A stretch of 64,000 nucleotides of DNA from Eublepharis macularius (lineage: Eukaryota; Chordata; Lepidosauria; Squamata; Eublepharidae). The notes under the pieces are model-generated. The model was given only the letters and a program-made list of their open reading frames with translations. It ran no database searches and was not told the DNA's origin. A program made the translations under genes and the position numbers. Position 1 is the stretch's first letter. Every line of letters starts with the position of its first letter. Positions 21,372 through 33,900 of this stretch are shown here, piece by piece. The stretch covers positions 12,410,001-12,474,000 of the forward strand of contig NC_072805.1 of NCBI RefSeq assembly GCF_028583425.1, in the 5' to 3' direction.

Positions 21372-21480
21372 TTAAGGTAAACTGTGCTGTCAAGTTGCAA
21401 CCAACTCATGAAGACCCTATGAAGTTTCATCTCATGAGGGTTTCAAGGCAAAAGCTGAACAGAAGGAGGTTTTCCTAGTT
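21372..21480 (-). repeat. Diverged SINE or BovB-type 3' end, antisense
   Basis: GTGCTGTCAAGTTGCAACC and GAGGGTTTCAAGGCAAAAG are the complement of the GTCGCCATAAGT / TTGACGGC end shared by 5S SINEs and BovB. Confidence 0.5.
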
Positions 21481-21904
21481 ACTCTCATGTACATTGACTG
21501 TGGCATAAAAATATATTAGGACAGTCATTTGATAAAGAATTTTGAGTTGATTAATTATCTGCCCTCATAAGTAAATTCAAACAACTGTATGCATTTCTAA
21601 AACTTTGCTAAATGTGTATTTTTGAGGTAGCGTAAGGTAACATTCGGTATTAGAAGGAAAGGATATTTTCATATTTTTATTCACATTTTCAGTAATATGC
21701 TGAAATCTCTCTCACTGTTAGTGGGCAGAACTGTAACACTTTATGCTTCTAATGGAGTGGGCTGCGGCCCGTGGAAACCTCTGCCACAGCTTCCAAGGTG
21801 CCACAAAACGCTGCAGTAGCTGCAGTAGCCCAACAGCTATCCCATTAGAATTTAACACCAATATACTTGGCCTTGACTCACATTCACACCAATTTACCTT
21901 TGCC

Positions 21905-22125
21905 TGTTGTTGAGGTTAGAGTGCTGGACTACGATTTGGGAGACCCAGGTGTGAACCCCCACTCGGCCCACGGAAGCTCACTGGGTGGCCTTGGGCCAGC
22001 CAGACACTCTCAGCCTAGTCAACTTCACAGGGTCATTGTTACGAGGATAAAATGGAGGTGAGAAGCTGTTTTGGGTCACCCACTGGAGAGTAAGGCAGAA
22101 TATAAATGAAATAAATAACACCAAT
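21905..22125 (+). repeat. MIR-like SINE
   Basis: TTAGAGTGCTGGACTACG, CAGGTGTGAACCCCCACTC, TGGCCTTGGGCCAGCCAG, GGATAAAATGGAGG and AGAATATAAATGAAATAAAT. Confidence 0.75.
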
Positions 22126-22367
22126 CCCTGCTTTAATTGATTAATATACTGCTTTTGTCTAAAATATTTATATCCTGCTTTTCTCCTGATCAACAGGACT
22201 TCGAATATCTTATATGAAATTTACAAACAGCTAACTTCTTCCTGCTTGGTGAAAGCTTTTACTCATGCTGAGAATCACCACTTGCTAATACCCCAGATCC
22301 TTTTTCCTTGAGAAGCTAAGAGCTGAACTGTAGGCCTTCTTTTTTCATTATAAGCGAGTTTGATGAG

Positions 22368-22620
22368 AGCCAGCTTGGTGTAGCGGTTAGGAGTCTAATC
22401 TAGAGAACTGGGTTTGATTCCCCACTCCTCCACTTGAAGCCAGCTGGGTGACCTTGGGTCAGTCACAGCTTCTAGCTCTCTCGGCCCCACCCACCTCACA
22501 GGGTGTTCTGTTGTTGTGGGGATAATTATAACATACTTTGTAAACCGCTCTGAGTGGGTGTTAAGTCATCCTGAAGGGCAGTATATAAATCAAATGTTAT
22601 TATTATCATCATCATTATTG
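22368..22620 (+). repeat. MIR-like SINE (ATT-tailed subfamily)
   Basis: GTGTAGCGGTTAGGAGTCTA, TTTGATTCCCCACTCCTCC, CAGCTGGGTGACCTTGGGTC, AACCGCTCTGAGTGGGTG and a tail of TTATTATTATCATC. Confidence 0.8.
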
Positions 22621-22671
22621 TTATTCAAATTATCTGAAATACAATCAACAATAAGCAGAGGTCACATGTTA

Positions 22672-22831
22672 TTATTGTTTGGCCTTGCTAAGCTGATACA
22701 AGTTTCCACCGGAGATCTGAGTATCAACCAGATATTGGTGTAATATGTACGCTGTTCCAAGTAGCGCCATCTTTTGCAGTTCTGTAGGTGTTATGTCAGA
22801 AAGCTGCAGTTTTTCCACATGAATTGCAAAG

Positions 22832-22885
<54 letters not shown>

Positions 22886-23196
22886 TTCCTCGGTGGCGAT
22901 CCTGGTTTATAGAGTGGGCTGTAGGCACTACTGACTGCTGCTCCTTCAAATTGATCAGCCTCAGCTTGGAGCTCTGGCTTTAGACTGTTTTTTCTGCTGC
23001 CTTGTAGGTAGCATCTAAAGCAGTTCCATAGGTCAGAGCTCCTTCTGGCTAGGCTTTGACTTTTGAGTGCCCTGGCTACTGGATGGAGGGTCTCCTGCCA
23101 CCAGCCATGCTCTCTTGGAGGTCCTGCTTTTCCCAGAATGCTTTCTTCTGGCTCCATTTGTCTCTTTGTTGTTTGACTTTGGTCTTTCTGTTCCAA
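22672..23196 (-). other. Unidentified 174-codon frame interrupted by an ATT microsatellite
   Basis: A minus-strand frame with mixed, protein-like composition (PPREHGWWQETLHPVARALK, DLWNCFRCYLQGSR, LQLSDITPTELQKMALLGTA). A run of about 15 Asn in the middle comes from the ATT repeat. I do not recognise the family. Similar LQK-ALLGTA strings occur, I believe, in mobile-element proteins, so a decayed element is likelier than a host gene. Confidence 0.25.
22836..22883. repeat. (ATT)n microsatellite
   Basis: About 16 uninterrupted ATT/TTA units. It falls inside the minus-strand frame 22672-23196, where it reads as poly-Asn. Confidence 0.95.
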
Positions 23197-23296
23197 GGAG
23201 AGCCAGAGGGCTGGTGCAAGGGAAGCGATCCCATTTGGAGCTGGCCTGGTACCTCATTCTGCACTGAAAGCCCCAGGTGCCGATTAAGCCTGGCGT

Positions 23297-24860
23297 GTTA
23301 ATTGGCAGTGACAGTTCATTTCATTATTTCACATGTCTTTATTGACGTTGGGCGGGTGACTCGATGCAAAGTGAAGGTCAAACCCAGTCCTAGGGAACTT
23401 CCAGCCCTGCCCAGCAAGGATGCGCTGCAGCCAAGCTAGATGCCCCTCAGCAGGGCCAAGATGAAACTTTTTGATGCTTGAGAGGGGCTTTGGCTGTTGC
23501 TGCCTAAGTCTCCACTTTCGTTTTTCACAGCCCCTCTCCCCTTTCAGGGTAGAACTGTGCCAATGCAGGATTTGGAGAATCCCCGCTTTTCTATCAACGT
23601 CTCTTGGTTACAAAGACGTTGTACAAAAACCTTATCTTAACAAAGACACAGCTGTTAAAAACATTAGGGGAAGGGGGCACACATGCCCAGTCCAGCTTCT
23701 GACCCCTGACCAGCCTATCCCCTTTAAACTCATAATATTTTTTAGAGAATCTATAAATCCCTTTGGTAGCCGAGTGCAGTTTGAGTGTGACTTTTTCTTG
23801 GTGGCAGAAGCAATGGGGAAAGGGCTGGGCTGCTTAAACACACTCTGGTTTGTTTATGTATTTCTTGTGGGCTGCTTTGAGTCTTTTTTTGGAGAAAAGC
23901 GTGCACAAACATGCCCACGTGTGTACACACACACACACACTTCTTAGTAGAGTTAATGCTCAAAGAGGAAAGCCACACTAGAGGAAGATGAGAGGGTTCG
24001 CCAGACCCAAGGAATGGATTGGAGCAGAAATGGAATTTTGTACAAAATGGACTTTCAGCAATAGTTTAGGAAAATTTTATTTTATTCAATTTTATTCTGC
24101 CTTTCCTTTGTTTAATTCAAAGTACGGCTTCTATGGCAATCTCTCTGCAAACACTGACGATCTACCATAACTTCATCAAAGTTGCTGCCTTTGAAATTCA
24201 GTCTTTGGGTAGCAATAATGTTGAGTACCATGACTTGGTAAATTCAAGTTTGTCTTTGCATCTTTTTTTAAACCACAAAGTTCAACAGTATTCATAAACT
24301 GCTTATGATGAAAACAATTCAGATTATGAAATTCATATCAAGTCAGCACTTTTTGCAAGCAGATCCAGAGGAGGAGGATTTGCTTGAGACTTCAGCTTTG
24401 TCATCGTTGTCCCAGTATAAATTCATTCCAGGCTTAATTGGATGTGATGCCTAGCAAAGGGCTGTATGGGCGTTTTCTATGCTGGGGAGTCAGTTGCCAG
24501 CGATTTTCTTTCCAGTGATTTTTTTTTGTCTTGCTGCAATAAGATCCAGGTGGTGTCTTAAGAAAAATCACCCAGAAGTAGGTTGAAAGTAGCCAGGTGA
24601 GTCAGCATGAACCAATTGGGCAGCCTTTATTAGAAAAACCATCACACCAGATTAGGTGCTGGAATGCCCAGATTGCAGATTAAATTTGGACAGAGTGATT
24701 TCGGCAAATGCCTTTTGTCCCTATGAACCTGATAACCTCTGTAAATCTTGGGGGAAAGTAGATGACATTTAACCCTATTAAGAATCTCACAAGATTTCTT
24801 CATAAGTATGGATTATTCAATTAAGACCATTTCCTCCAAAGGGAATTGAGAGAGTCAGAG
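23297..24860. other. Spacer, no gene recognised
   Basis: It holds an AC run (23920-23940) and otherwise unique-looking sequence. The 158-codon frame at 23471-23947 ends in poly-Thr/His from that run and has no recognisable domain. Confidence 0.35.
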
Positions 24861-24864
24861 TGGT

Positions 24865-25065
24865 GTGAGAGCCAGTGTGGCAGTGTCAAAGATCTGGGAG
24901 ACCCAAGGATGAATCTCCACTCTGCCACAGAAGCTCTCTGGGTGACCTTGAGCTTGTCACATGCTCTCAGCCCTAACCTACCTTACAAGGCCGTTGTGGG
25001 ATAAAACAGGCAAACAATGTAAGAATCTTTGGGAGAAAGGCAGGGTATAAATAAGGCAAGAAAAA
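24865..25065 (+). repeat. MIR-like SINE
   Basis: GAGAGCCAGTGTGGCAGTG, TCTCCACTCTGCCACAG, GGGTGACCTTGAGC and AGAAAGGCAGGGTATAAATAAG. Confidence 0.75.
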
Positions 25066-25239
25066 AAATTAAGACGTGTATTCTTTGCGAAGCATAGTTG
25101 TTCTGTTGCCAATTCTGTCTAATCCTGAGTAGGAAAGGAAGCACTTTTCTTATGCAATGCTCCTCACACCATGTATCTGGAATCCCTCTGTCCTGCAACA
25201 GTAATAGACTCTACCGGTTAATTACAGTTGCAAGTACTT

Positions 25240-25490
25240 GCTGAGAGCCAGTTTGGTGTCGTGGTTAGAGCTGCAGGACTCTAATCTGAAGAAACCAGGT
25301 TTGATTCCCCACTCCTCCACTTGAAGCCAGCTGGGTGGCCATGAGTCAGTCACAGCTTCTCGGCGCTCTCTTAGCACCACCCACCTCACAGGGTGATTGT
25401 TGTGGAGAAAGGAAAAGATGATTGTAAACCACTTTGAGAGGGTGTTAAATTGTCCTTAAGGGTGGTATATAAATTGAATGTTGTTGTTAT
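25240..25490 (+). repeat. MIR-like SINE (ATT-tailed subfamily)
   Basis: AGAGCCAGTTTGGTGTCGTG, TTTGATTCCCCACTCC, GAAGCCAGCTGGGTGGCC, AACCACTTTGAGAGGGTG and a TTGTTGTTATT tail. Confidence 0.8.
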
Positions 25491-27520
25491 TAAAGCCAAG
25501 GGCACATGATTAAGAGAGAGGGGCATAGAGTTTGGGAGAAATACATACAGGCATCAAGGCCAGCTTAGATGGGGAGATGGGGTATGGCCACCAACTGGCT
25601 GGGGGAAGGGGAATGCACACCATATTAGCTGATGTGCTGAGAGAATTCATACAAGTGAGACCGAGCCTGTTAGGTTTCCTGGAAACCTTGCTGATGAGCC
25701 AGGTGAGGGGCAGAGAAAGGACAGTAGGTCAGCTAGTACTAAAGCTTGGTACTTGGAACTATTTGCTGCCTAGTGGGTAGCCATGGGGACCTTACAGTGA
25801 TGGTTTCAGTCAGGTGGCCAAACCCACATAGGCTGCCTTTGATTCTCAGGTTGGTGCATAGGACCCTGCCCAACTTGTGGTTGTGTGTGCTATTTTGGGG
25901 GGGGGAGCTATTGGCCATGAGCTGGAAGCATAAAGGAAAATATTGTGTGCTCCATACAGGGTGGTTCTGTTTCTGTCTCCATGAGCTGTTTGGCTGGACT
26001 ACAGCAAGAGAACAAGTCCTATGGCTGGCAGGAGGGGCGTCAGGAACAGGTGTTGAGAAGTTAAGCTAGACATGGCCTGCTTGCTCCACAGTGCCCCAGA
26101 GGGGCCCATCTGAGGAGGTCTTGCAAGCATGACTGCCTGATTCCACCCACAAGAACACAGATCTGTGAGTCACCCAAGACAACAGTGGCCAAGAGCTTGC
26201 TTAAGCATGTGCCAGCAAGCAAAGCTATCACTTCAGAACCTTGGACAGATCCCCAGAGAGCGGAGCCAAATCTAGCATCTGTTGTGACCTGGACAGCCTC
26301 CAGCTTCCATGCTCAAGAGGTTGTGGAAGTTTCAGTTTGCATGAGCAGTGCCTGGTTTGGGAGAACAGGGGCCAAAAGGCAGAGCCATCCATTAGCACTG
26401 AAAGGGGGCTTGGTTCATGGATCTTGAATGATTCTCTTATCTGTGCAATCCTTCCTCAATAACTGTGCGATAGGCAGGTGCCTGTGGTGACTCAGGTTAG
26501 TGCTGCTGCCAGCACTGGGTTCACCTGGTCAAGAAACTTGCTGAGACCAAGCCCCTCGCGCCTTCTCAAAGGTCTGTTTCAGCCTGGAATGCCTTGTTTT
26601 AGCTTCTTCCAGTTCTGTTAGGTTCTCTCTGGGTGTTGGCTCCTCATTCCCTGAGCAGCAATGGCTCAGGTCAATGTGCTCTAAACCAGAACTCTCTCTG
26701 CCCAGGAGGCCTCCTCCCCCTTCAATCAGCTCTGTGCTGATGACTCAGCCGGAGAGCTGCTTTACCTTCTGTGCTCTATTCATTTGCTGGAGGGCACAAT
26801 GAGAAGGTGCTGCCCTTGGCTCTGGCGCCAAGTTAGGCAGCCCTTTAATAGTTCTCATATCTCCGACTCTCACTCCTGAAATGTTTCTTTATCCAGGGAA
26901 GGCAAACCACAGCTGAGATCATGGACAATTTCCTGAGGTCAGATACATCTTTAGGGAGTTTCATGCAGAGAACAGTTGAATTGCTGGTCAATTTTCAAAA
27001 GTAAGTGGCACTCCAATGCAATTTGGGGGAGGGGAGGAAAGGTCAGTGGCCACAGTTCAGCAGCACGGCATGTTTTTTGCAGGAAAAAAAACACTTGTCA
27101 AGGCCTAAGCATTTCTGGCAAAGGGAGAGGCCTGCATGGTTGTAAATAACAGGGGTGCACAGAGTACAACTGCACCCCCAGAAATGAGAGATTGGGAAGT
27201 AAAACCCATGATGTGAAAAACCCAGTCCAACTTTTAACACCACCCTAGTTTATTATTTCCATCCTTTGCAGCAAAATGGACCAGCTGCTCCATATGCTCC
27301 CTGCTCCTGCCCTGTTTGCCTGCGCAGTGGATCCAGGCAGAGTCTTTCGCTGAGCCCGACACTCCGCCACTTAACTTGCCGCCTTTTCTGGTGTCGCCAC
27401 TCAGAGCTTTCCTTTAAACTCTGACTGTGCAGCGTTTGCTTTACTTAAACTGTAAACTCTCTCAGTTTAGCGACATAGCACTTTCTACACAATTCCCTGG
27501 TATGTTGGCAAGCAGTGTGG
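25491..27520. other. Unique-looking spacer between GINS3 and NDRG4
   Basis: No repeat or exon could be assigned. GC content is moderately raised and the sequence has low repeat density compared with its surroundings, so a conserved non-coding or lncRNA segment is possible. Confidence 0.3.
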
Positions 27521-27529
27521 GAGGTTAAC

Positions 27530-28205
27530 AAGAAATGCTTAACCAGCTTCTTTTAAAAGAAACTATTATGAAAAAAAATAACCATTCAAACCTACATTTC
27601 TATTACAAACTGCTTTTAGCAGGCACGCCATTCCCTTATATGCTAGAATTATACTACTTGGGTATATTGAAGACGGACGAATATCTTCAGTTCAGAAAGA
27701 GCTTACAAATCTGCTATTAATTGCTGCTAAAATGCAAATAGCACAAAAATTGAAGAAAAAAGATTCAATGTATTCAAGCTTGGTACAACAGAGTATGTGA
27801 TATTATGGTAGTAGATAAAATTTCATCATACTTAAAAAGAATGGAAAACTCTGCCTATACCTCGAGGTGCCAGGAAAATTGGCTCCGTTTTGCTATACTC
27901 TGATTTAAACATTTTCAACCAAAAGCAAAGCCTAAGTAAGTCTTATATATACAATTTAAAAATATTGTAAGCAACACCATACAGTTTTCGCTGTTTGTAG
28001 TTAAACCTTTGTTGTGAAAGGTTTGTATCGTAACAATGCTTAGTAATTTTTACTAGTGTCACCAAGATCTATCTGTAGTTTTTACTGTATTTACATTGTG
28101 TGGCCAGAAGTTGTATCTTCTTTTTACAGACTTTGCATATTTATGTGATATAACTTGTGATTAATTTTTTGCAATAAGGATGATAAATAATAAAACTTTT
28201 TTGAG
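27530..28205 (+). mobile_element. L1 LINE, ORF2 C-terminus and 3' UTR
   Basis: Frames give LLIAAKMQIAQKLKKKDS, VQAWYNRVCDIMVVDKIS and KRMENSAYTSRCQENWL, the squamate L1 ORF2 end pattern. A long AT-rich 3' UTR follows, ending GATAAATAATAAAACTTTTTT. Frameshifted and 5'-truncated. Confidence 0.65.
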
Positions 28206-29530
28206 CAAGTGGATTGATTCAGAATTTAAGCTTATTTATATATCCTTCTCTGCTGTTTAATTATATTTCAATATCCTGCCATATCCTAAACTGTGGCATG
28301 TTTCTGTCCAGTAATATCTTTCAATAGTAAAAAAATCTAATTCTCTAGACTTAATTTTTTCACAATTCCCCTACTCCCCCTCCCAATGAACATGTTCTAG
28401 CTCTGAAAAACAGTCTATAAATACAATGAAAAAGTAAATCAATAAAAACCATATGTGGTATACATTCTGAGCTTCAGTTATGGTTCTAAGCCTCCTGATG
28501 AGATCTGGCCCTCTTTACTTTCCCTTTTAACCTCCTTTTCATTTATTGACTCATTTTTGAGGTTTCTCTTGGGGGATAAAAATGCAACTTTCCATTTACA
28601 TCTATGCCAAATTGAATAGCGCTTTGTCAGTGTTCCCAGTCTGTTCAACAATGCATCTTTCACCAGGGTTGCCTCTCTATTCAGTTTCATGACCAACTGT
28701 TCCAAGACCATCATTTTTGGCAGCAAAAATTATGTATCTTTATCACAACCTAAACATATTTTACTTATTTAATGTGTGGGTAGCCAAAAACACCCATAAT
28801 CACAATGTTTTCTTTTTTTTGACTGCCTCTGATTTCTTTTTCCATCAAGATCACTCTTCGGTTTGAGTTTACCTGTTTATTTTAGCACATGTAAATTGTG
28901 CCTCTCCAGAGAACCTGGAGTACTAGGATACTATCTGTACAGTTGTAGGCAAAGTTAAACACCTAAGCCCTTTGATTTAATGGGTTTAGAAGGCTGCGAC
29001 TTGGTTTATGATTACACTGTAAATTACTTTTCAGGCCTCATACTTGGATCTGTAGTTGTTCTGTGGAGTTTATTTCTCTTCATTTTCCTAGTTCATTCGA
29101 CTCCATGCCCTCTTTGATATACAGAGCATGCGTGCATGCACATGCACACACACACAAATCCAGGCCTTTCTATGGAATGTGTATCCCAGGATAACTCTGC
29201 CCCACTGAAACTTTCTAATCCACTATTCCTATTGTTCTGAAACGTCCCCCAAACCTGTGCACCTCTCTAATAATAAGCCCTCCGGCTCTCCCATCTTGGC
29301 TTAGTGGCTTCTAGTATCAAAATCATTTGTTTTAAGAGAGCTGGTCTTTAGTGTATAAACTTAGTTTAATCTTGTTCTGTCCCGAGTTATATGGAAGGAT
29401 CTTGTAAACCACTGAATAACCAAATGTCCTTGGGAGATGTATTTCCTAGCAGGAACCTTTGTAGGAAATAGAGAACACCAAAAGATCTTGGTTGGGAAGG
29501 AGAGACTGAAGACTTCGTTTAAACCAGGGA
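28206..29530. other. AT-rich spacer upstream of NDRG4
   Basis: A minus-strand frame of 82 codons (28478-28726; LEQLVMKLNREATLVKDALL) could be a LINE remnant but is not identifiable. An old palindrome remnant (CACCTAAGCCCTTTGATTTAA) lies near 28958. Otherwise nothing recognised. Confidence 0.3.
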
Positions 29531-29534
29531 GTGG

Positions 29535-29665
29535 TTGAGGGTGGGCTGCGGAGCGTTTGCTTTGCACGCAGAAAATCTCAGGTTCAATCCCTGGCCCCTA
29601 CTTGCTGTCCATCAGAGTTAACCAGACTGGCTTCTGATTCAGAGTAAGGAAGCTTTGTGTACTCA
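29535..29665 (+). repeat. tRNA-derived Sauria-type SINE
   Basis: GCGTTTGCTTTGCACGCAG, TCAGGTTCAATCCCTGGCC, GTCCATCAGAGTTAACCAG and TCAGAGTAAGGAAGCTTTGT. Confidence 0.65.
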
Positions 29666-30042
29666 TATAGTGTGACCAACATGCAACACAGTCCAGAGTG
29701 TGAGAAGGGGGCAACCCTTTCCATGGAACTGCAGCTACCCGGAACGGCAAAGACATTGCCCGTGATCCTCACATTCACCGGGTGTCATGGGACCTCATTG
29801 CTTGCTAGGAAAAGGCCCGGATGCATCTCTGATCCTGGCCGAGTCCTTAGCAGCCCCGCGGGGCGGTTTACAAGCTTTTGAACAATGGGACCCAGCAAGG
29901 GCAGCCTCCCTCCTCAGGAGAGCGACGCGCCAGCCTGGGCTCTGCCAGGGAGGCCCCGCAGACCCTCCCAAGAGCGGCCCTTTCCCTGTAGGGCGAAGCT
30001 CTAGCACACCGCGGGCTGCGCAAACGGAGGCCTTTCCGCCAA

Positions 30043-30131
30043 CAGTGCAATCCGAAGCAGAGTTACTCCGGTCATAAGCCCATTGATCTGAAAGGGCTTA
30101 GTCCGGAGTAACTTTGTTTAGGATTGCACTG
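30043..30131. repeat. Small palindromic repeat at the edge of the NDRG4 CpG island
   Basis: CAGTGCAATCCGAAGCAGAG, TTACTCCGG, then AAGCCCATTGATCTGAAAGG, CCGGAGTAACTTTGTT and GGATTGCACTG: a well-preserved hairpin of 89 bp. It is the cleanest copy of the family in the window. Confidence 0.75.
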
Positions 30132-30903
30132 CACGGAGGCCTCGTCCGGCCCGCAGAGCCGCGCTCGGCCGGAGCCGCCTGCCCTGCCCCTTCCCCGGGG
30201 ACTTCTCCGCCCGCATTCCCCGGCGTCTTCCACCTGCCCCCGGGGAGCGGGGTGGCCACGTGCGGTCCGGCAGGGCCCCCTCGGCTCCGGCGCGCCCTCC
30301 CGCCGCCTGACGCAGCGCCGCCTCCCCATTTAAGCCGGGCGGCTGCCGGCCCGACGACGCGGCGGGGCGAGCTGGACCCAGCCCAGCCGCGCGCCCTCGC
30401 TCCCTGCCTGCCGGCGCGCGGCGCCAAGCGCGACCCGGGCGGCGGGCGAGGAGACGCAGAGGGCGGCAGCGCGGCAGGCAGGCAGGCACCCAGGCACCCG
30501 CAGCCCGGCCCAGGCGGCGCCTCGCAGCCCCGGAGCCTCGCGGGCCCTTCCTCGGCGCGGCCAGGCGGTGAGCGGCTCCCCTCGGCGGCGGCGGCGGGGC
30601 CTGGGGGGGGGGCGCGGGGTCGGCGCCGCTCCTCTCGCCCTCGCCCTCTCGGGCGCGTCGGGCCCGGCCGACCTTGCCTTGGCTCGTCCCCAGCCCAGCC
30701 CCAGCCCCAGCCCGGCGGTGTTGCCAGGCCAACGGGCGGGCTTGTGGAGCGCCTGGCTCGCATTTGTCAGCCGCCTCCCTCTCCGCCCTCCGCTGGGCTG
30801 GAGCCATGCCCGCCCGCCCGCCTCCCCAGCCGCAGTGGAGAGGCAGCTCCGCCGCCAGCGCGCCTCTCGCTTCACTGCCGCGCTGCTGGCAGCCCCGAGC
30901 GCC

Positions 30904-30940
30904 ATGAAGGTGTGGCGGCATAAGATCGAGCTGCTGACAG
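30904..30940 (+). CDS. NDRG4: NDRG4 first coding exon (long form, exon 1A)
   Basis: ATG in the CpG island, 12 codons ([12 protein letters not shown]) plus one base, donor ACAG|GTAACG. The split Gly codon is completed by GA at the start of exon 2, restoring LLTGLLLQEV. Confidence 0.9.
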
Positions 30941-33900
30941 GTAACGGGCCGGGCCCGGCCCTCGCGCGCGCGGCGGGGAGCGCCCAACGGGGCCCCGCGA
31001 CGTCTCCAGCCGGGACGCGGCCCGGACCCGGGCGGGTTCACCGCGCCGGGGGTCGCGGGGGGATCGGGGGGCTTCCCCAGAGCGGCCCCCTCCGCCGTCT
31101 CGCTCCCCCTCCCGGCCCGGAAATGGCCCCAGAGGCGTGGGGCGCACAAGCGCCGCGCCGCGCCACGCACTTCTTTTCTCTGGGCTGTGGCGTGGCTGGC
31201 GCCCGGCGGTGACTGGGCTGCGCCGCCGAAGCCGAGCGCCGGGCGCCCGCGGGGGCCTCGGGCTTGAACAGGCGCCGCGGAGGGCGCCGTGGCTCGGATG
31301 GAGCCCTCCCGCTGGGCTGCCTTGGCTGGGCCGGGGCGGGGAGGCCGAGGGGGAGGGAGCGCGAGCCAGGCGGGCCCGGGGTTGGCTCTGGCGGCCTTGC
31401 CGGAGGGGCCCTGCGGCTCCCGGTGCGCGCGTGTCTAAAGGGCAGCCCACGGGGCGCAGCCTGGCCAGCCCTCGAGGGGTTTCCGGGGCGGGGGGGGGGG
31501 GGGCTCGCCATTGCCTGCCTCTGCAGAGCCGCCCTGGCCGCCTCGGTGGCCCTGCTCAGCTTCCCCAGCTGGTGAGATTGTGAGAGGGGGGGGGGAGAGG
31601 TTCTGCGCGCACCTGCACACACTTTCTTGGCGTTTCTGTGTGGCGGTTATAAGGGGCGAGACTGCCAAGTAACCAAGACTGTTGCACTGTACATTTCCCC
31701 CCTCGCTTTGGTATCTCTGCGGAGAACGAAAACAGCCTCCTTTCCAAGACCCTCACAACGGTCACTGCTGGCGGTGCTGGGCAGGGATGGGGGGAAGATT
31801 TGGAAGGAGAGGCTCCCTGGGGCTCCAAGATCACCTGCAGGGGCATAGTGTTGTGCTCGCCAAGGGAGACGGTTCCTTGCGAGATCAGTTTCAGATTCTG
31901 TAGCTAGTTTCGAGGCGGCAGGAGGAAACTGCTACTGTAGCCAAATATGGGACTCTGTCAGGAGCCCTTGCTTTCCAACTGGCAGTCTGTCTTGCAAAGG
32001 AGATACTGGGGACCTTTATTCCCCTGCTGACGCATCCTCTGCAGCCCACACAGTGAGGACACCTAAATGCTTGACAGACAATGAGACAGAAGAATAGACT
32101 GAGCTGATAGTTTTGCCTGAATAGCTTGTTTGGGGAAATGGAACGCCTGGCCTAAGACACCGTTATCTTCACGTCATATTTCTCCAAGTTCAGTGGAAGG
32201 GTCAGAGGATAGATGCGCCATTTCCAGAATGACAGCTCTTTCTTTTCTTTTCTTTTTTTTTGGAAGTACAAGGCAGGAGGCCAGAGAAAAGGATGTTAAT
32301 TTGTGATGCAGTGTAATTACAGTACAATCCTATGAAGTTACTCCTGTTAAAGTTCACTGAAATCAGTGGGCTTGGATTGGAATAACTTTGCATTGGATGG
32401 CAGGATGCGAGTCCAGTGGCAATTTAGAGACAAAAAGATTTTCAGGGTGTGAGCTTTTGAGAACTCAAGCCCCCTTCCTCAGATATAAGGAGGTGTGGTT
32501 GTCTGTGAGCCACTAGACCCAAATCCTGCTGTTCTACTGGAGGCCAGTGCAGCTACCCGTCTGAAACTATCTGCATAGGGCTGCACTTTTAGAGGCCACA
32601 ATTAACAGGGGTTTTTTTTTACTCTTGCCCTGCAGCTAGTCACCTGTGTTCTTGACAACGTTTATGACTTTGCAAAATCTCAATTTGATAGCCTGAAAAA
32701 TCAGATTTTGGGTTTTATTATTCACAATCAGAGTTGGAAGGGGCCATACAGACTTTCTAGTCCAACCCCCTGCCCAGTGCAGGAGATTCTAACCTTTACA
32801 ACATGTCTGGCATTGCGACATTAACATCTCTCTCCTTGGTTATAAGGAAGAGGGGGCACTTCCAGGAAGTGATAGGCTTGGCCTCTTAGCATGGTGAAGT
32901 CATCACCATCTACTTGGGCAGATTGCAGTGTAGTGGGGCTGTAGCTCAGTGGCAGAGCCTCTGCTTTGCATGTAGAAGGTCCTAGGTTCAATCCCCAGTT
33001 AAAAGGATCAGGTGGCAGGTGACGCAAAAGGCAGCTTTGTTCTTCCATAGGGACTACTCTTGTTTTCTTGTGGCATACTCTGTCTTCATGAAGTTTCTTC
33101 CAGAGCACTCACAGGGAAGAAAAAAAGTGTCTGAACCAGTTAAATGCAAACTCTGATGGACAGGCATCGGCTTCACAGAGATGTATGAAAGACAGAAGGT
33201 TTACTCAGTAAATCCTGTTATGCAGGAAAGCAGTGCTCAGTGCATAGCTGGAGGAACCTAGATGGGCTAACCCTTCACCCCCAGATTTAGCCTCTCCTGG
33301 GCTGCTTGCTGTGTGGTCAGTTGCCCACAGTATAAAAGAGGTGGCCAGATGGTAGTCTAGGCTTTGGGACTGAAGCTCATGGACTGTTCAGGAAAGCATC
33401 ACAGAGAATTCAAAGGTGCCTTCATGGTGGGGCAATATGTACATGGTGGTGGTGGAGAGAGCCCTCAAGTCATAGCTGACTTATTCCAACCCCGAGTGGG
33501 GTTTTCATGGCAAGAGACTAACAGAGGTGGTTTGCCATTGCCTGCCTCTGCAACCCTGGTCTCTGTTAGAGGTCTCCCATCCAATTACTAACCAAGGCCG
33601 ACCCTACTTAGCTTCTGAGGTTTGACAAGATCAGGTTCACTGAACAGGCTGAATTTTATTTACTTCATTTATACCCCACCTTTCTCTCCAGTGGCGACCC
33701 AAAGTGACTTACATCATTCTCCCCCATTTTATCCTCACAACAAACCTATGAGGTAGGTTAGGCTGAGAGTGCGTGACTCTCCCCAGTGAATTTCCATGGC
33801 AGAGTGGGGTTTTGAAACTGCCTCTCCCAGATCCTAGTCTGACACTCTAACCACTGGACCATACTCTCTAGCCGGTTCTTCTCTGTAACTCCCAGTCAGA

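Larger units (their letters stand above)
29920..31580 (+). promoter_or_regulatory. NDRG4: NDRG4 CpG-island promoter
   Basis: About 1.6 kb of extreme GC and CpG density centred on the first coding exon, with many GC-box-like CCGCCC runs and a long G tract near 31490. No convincing TATA box was seen. The long open frames on both strands here come from the GC bias and not from genes. A palindromic repeat (30043-30131) sits at its upstream edge. Confidence 0.85.

Noticed and set aside
30098-31622. Many long open frames on both strands of the CpG island (up to 350 codons)
   Set aside because: Stop codons are rare in such GC-rich DNA. The frames overlap on all strands, are rich in Pro, Ala, Gly and Arg and show no domain; only the short NDRG4 exon is real.
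32930-33010. tRNA-like sequence with A and B boxes
   Set aside because: It is the head of a SINE with the family body and tail, not a functional tRNA gene.
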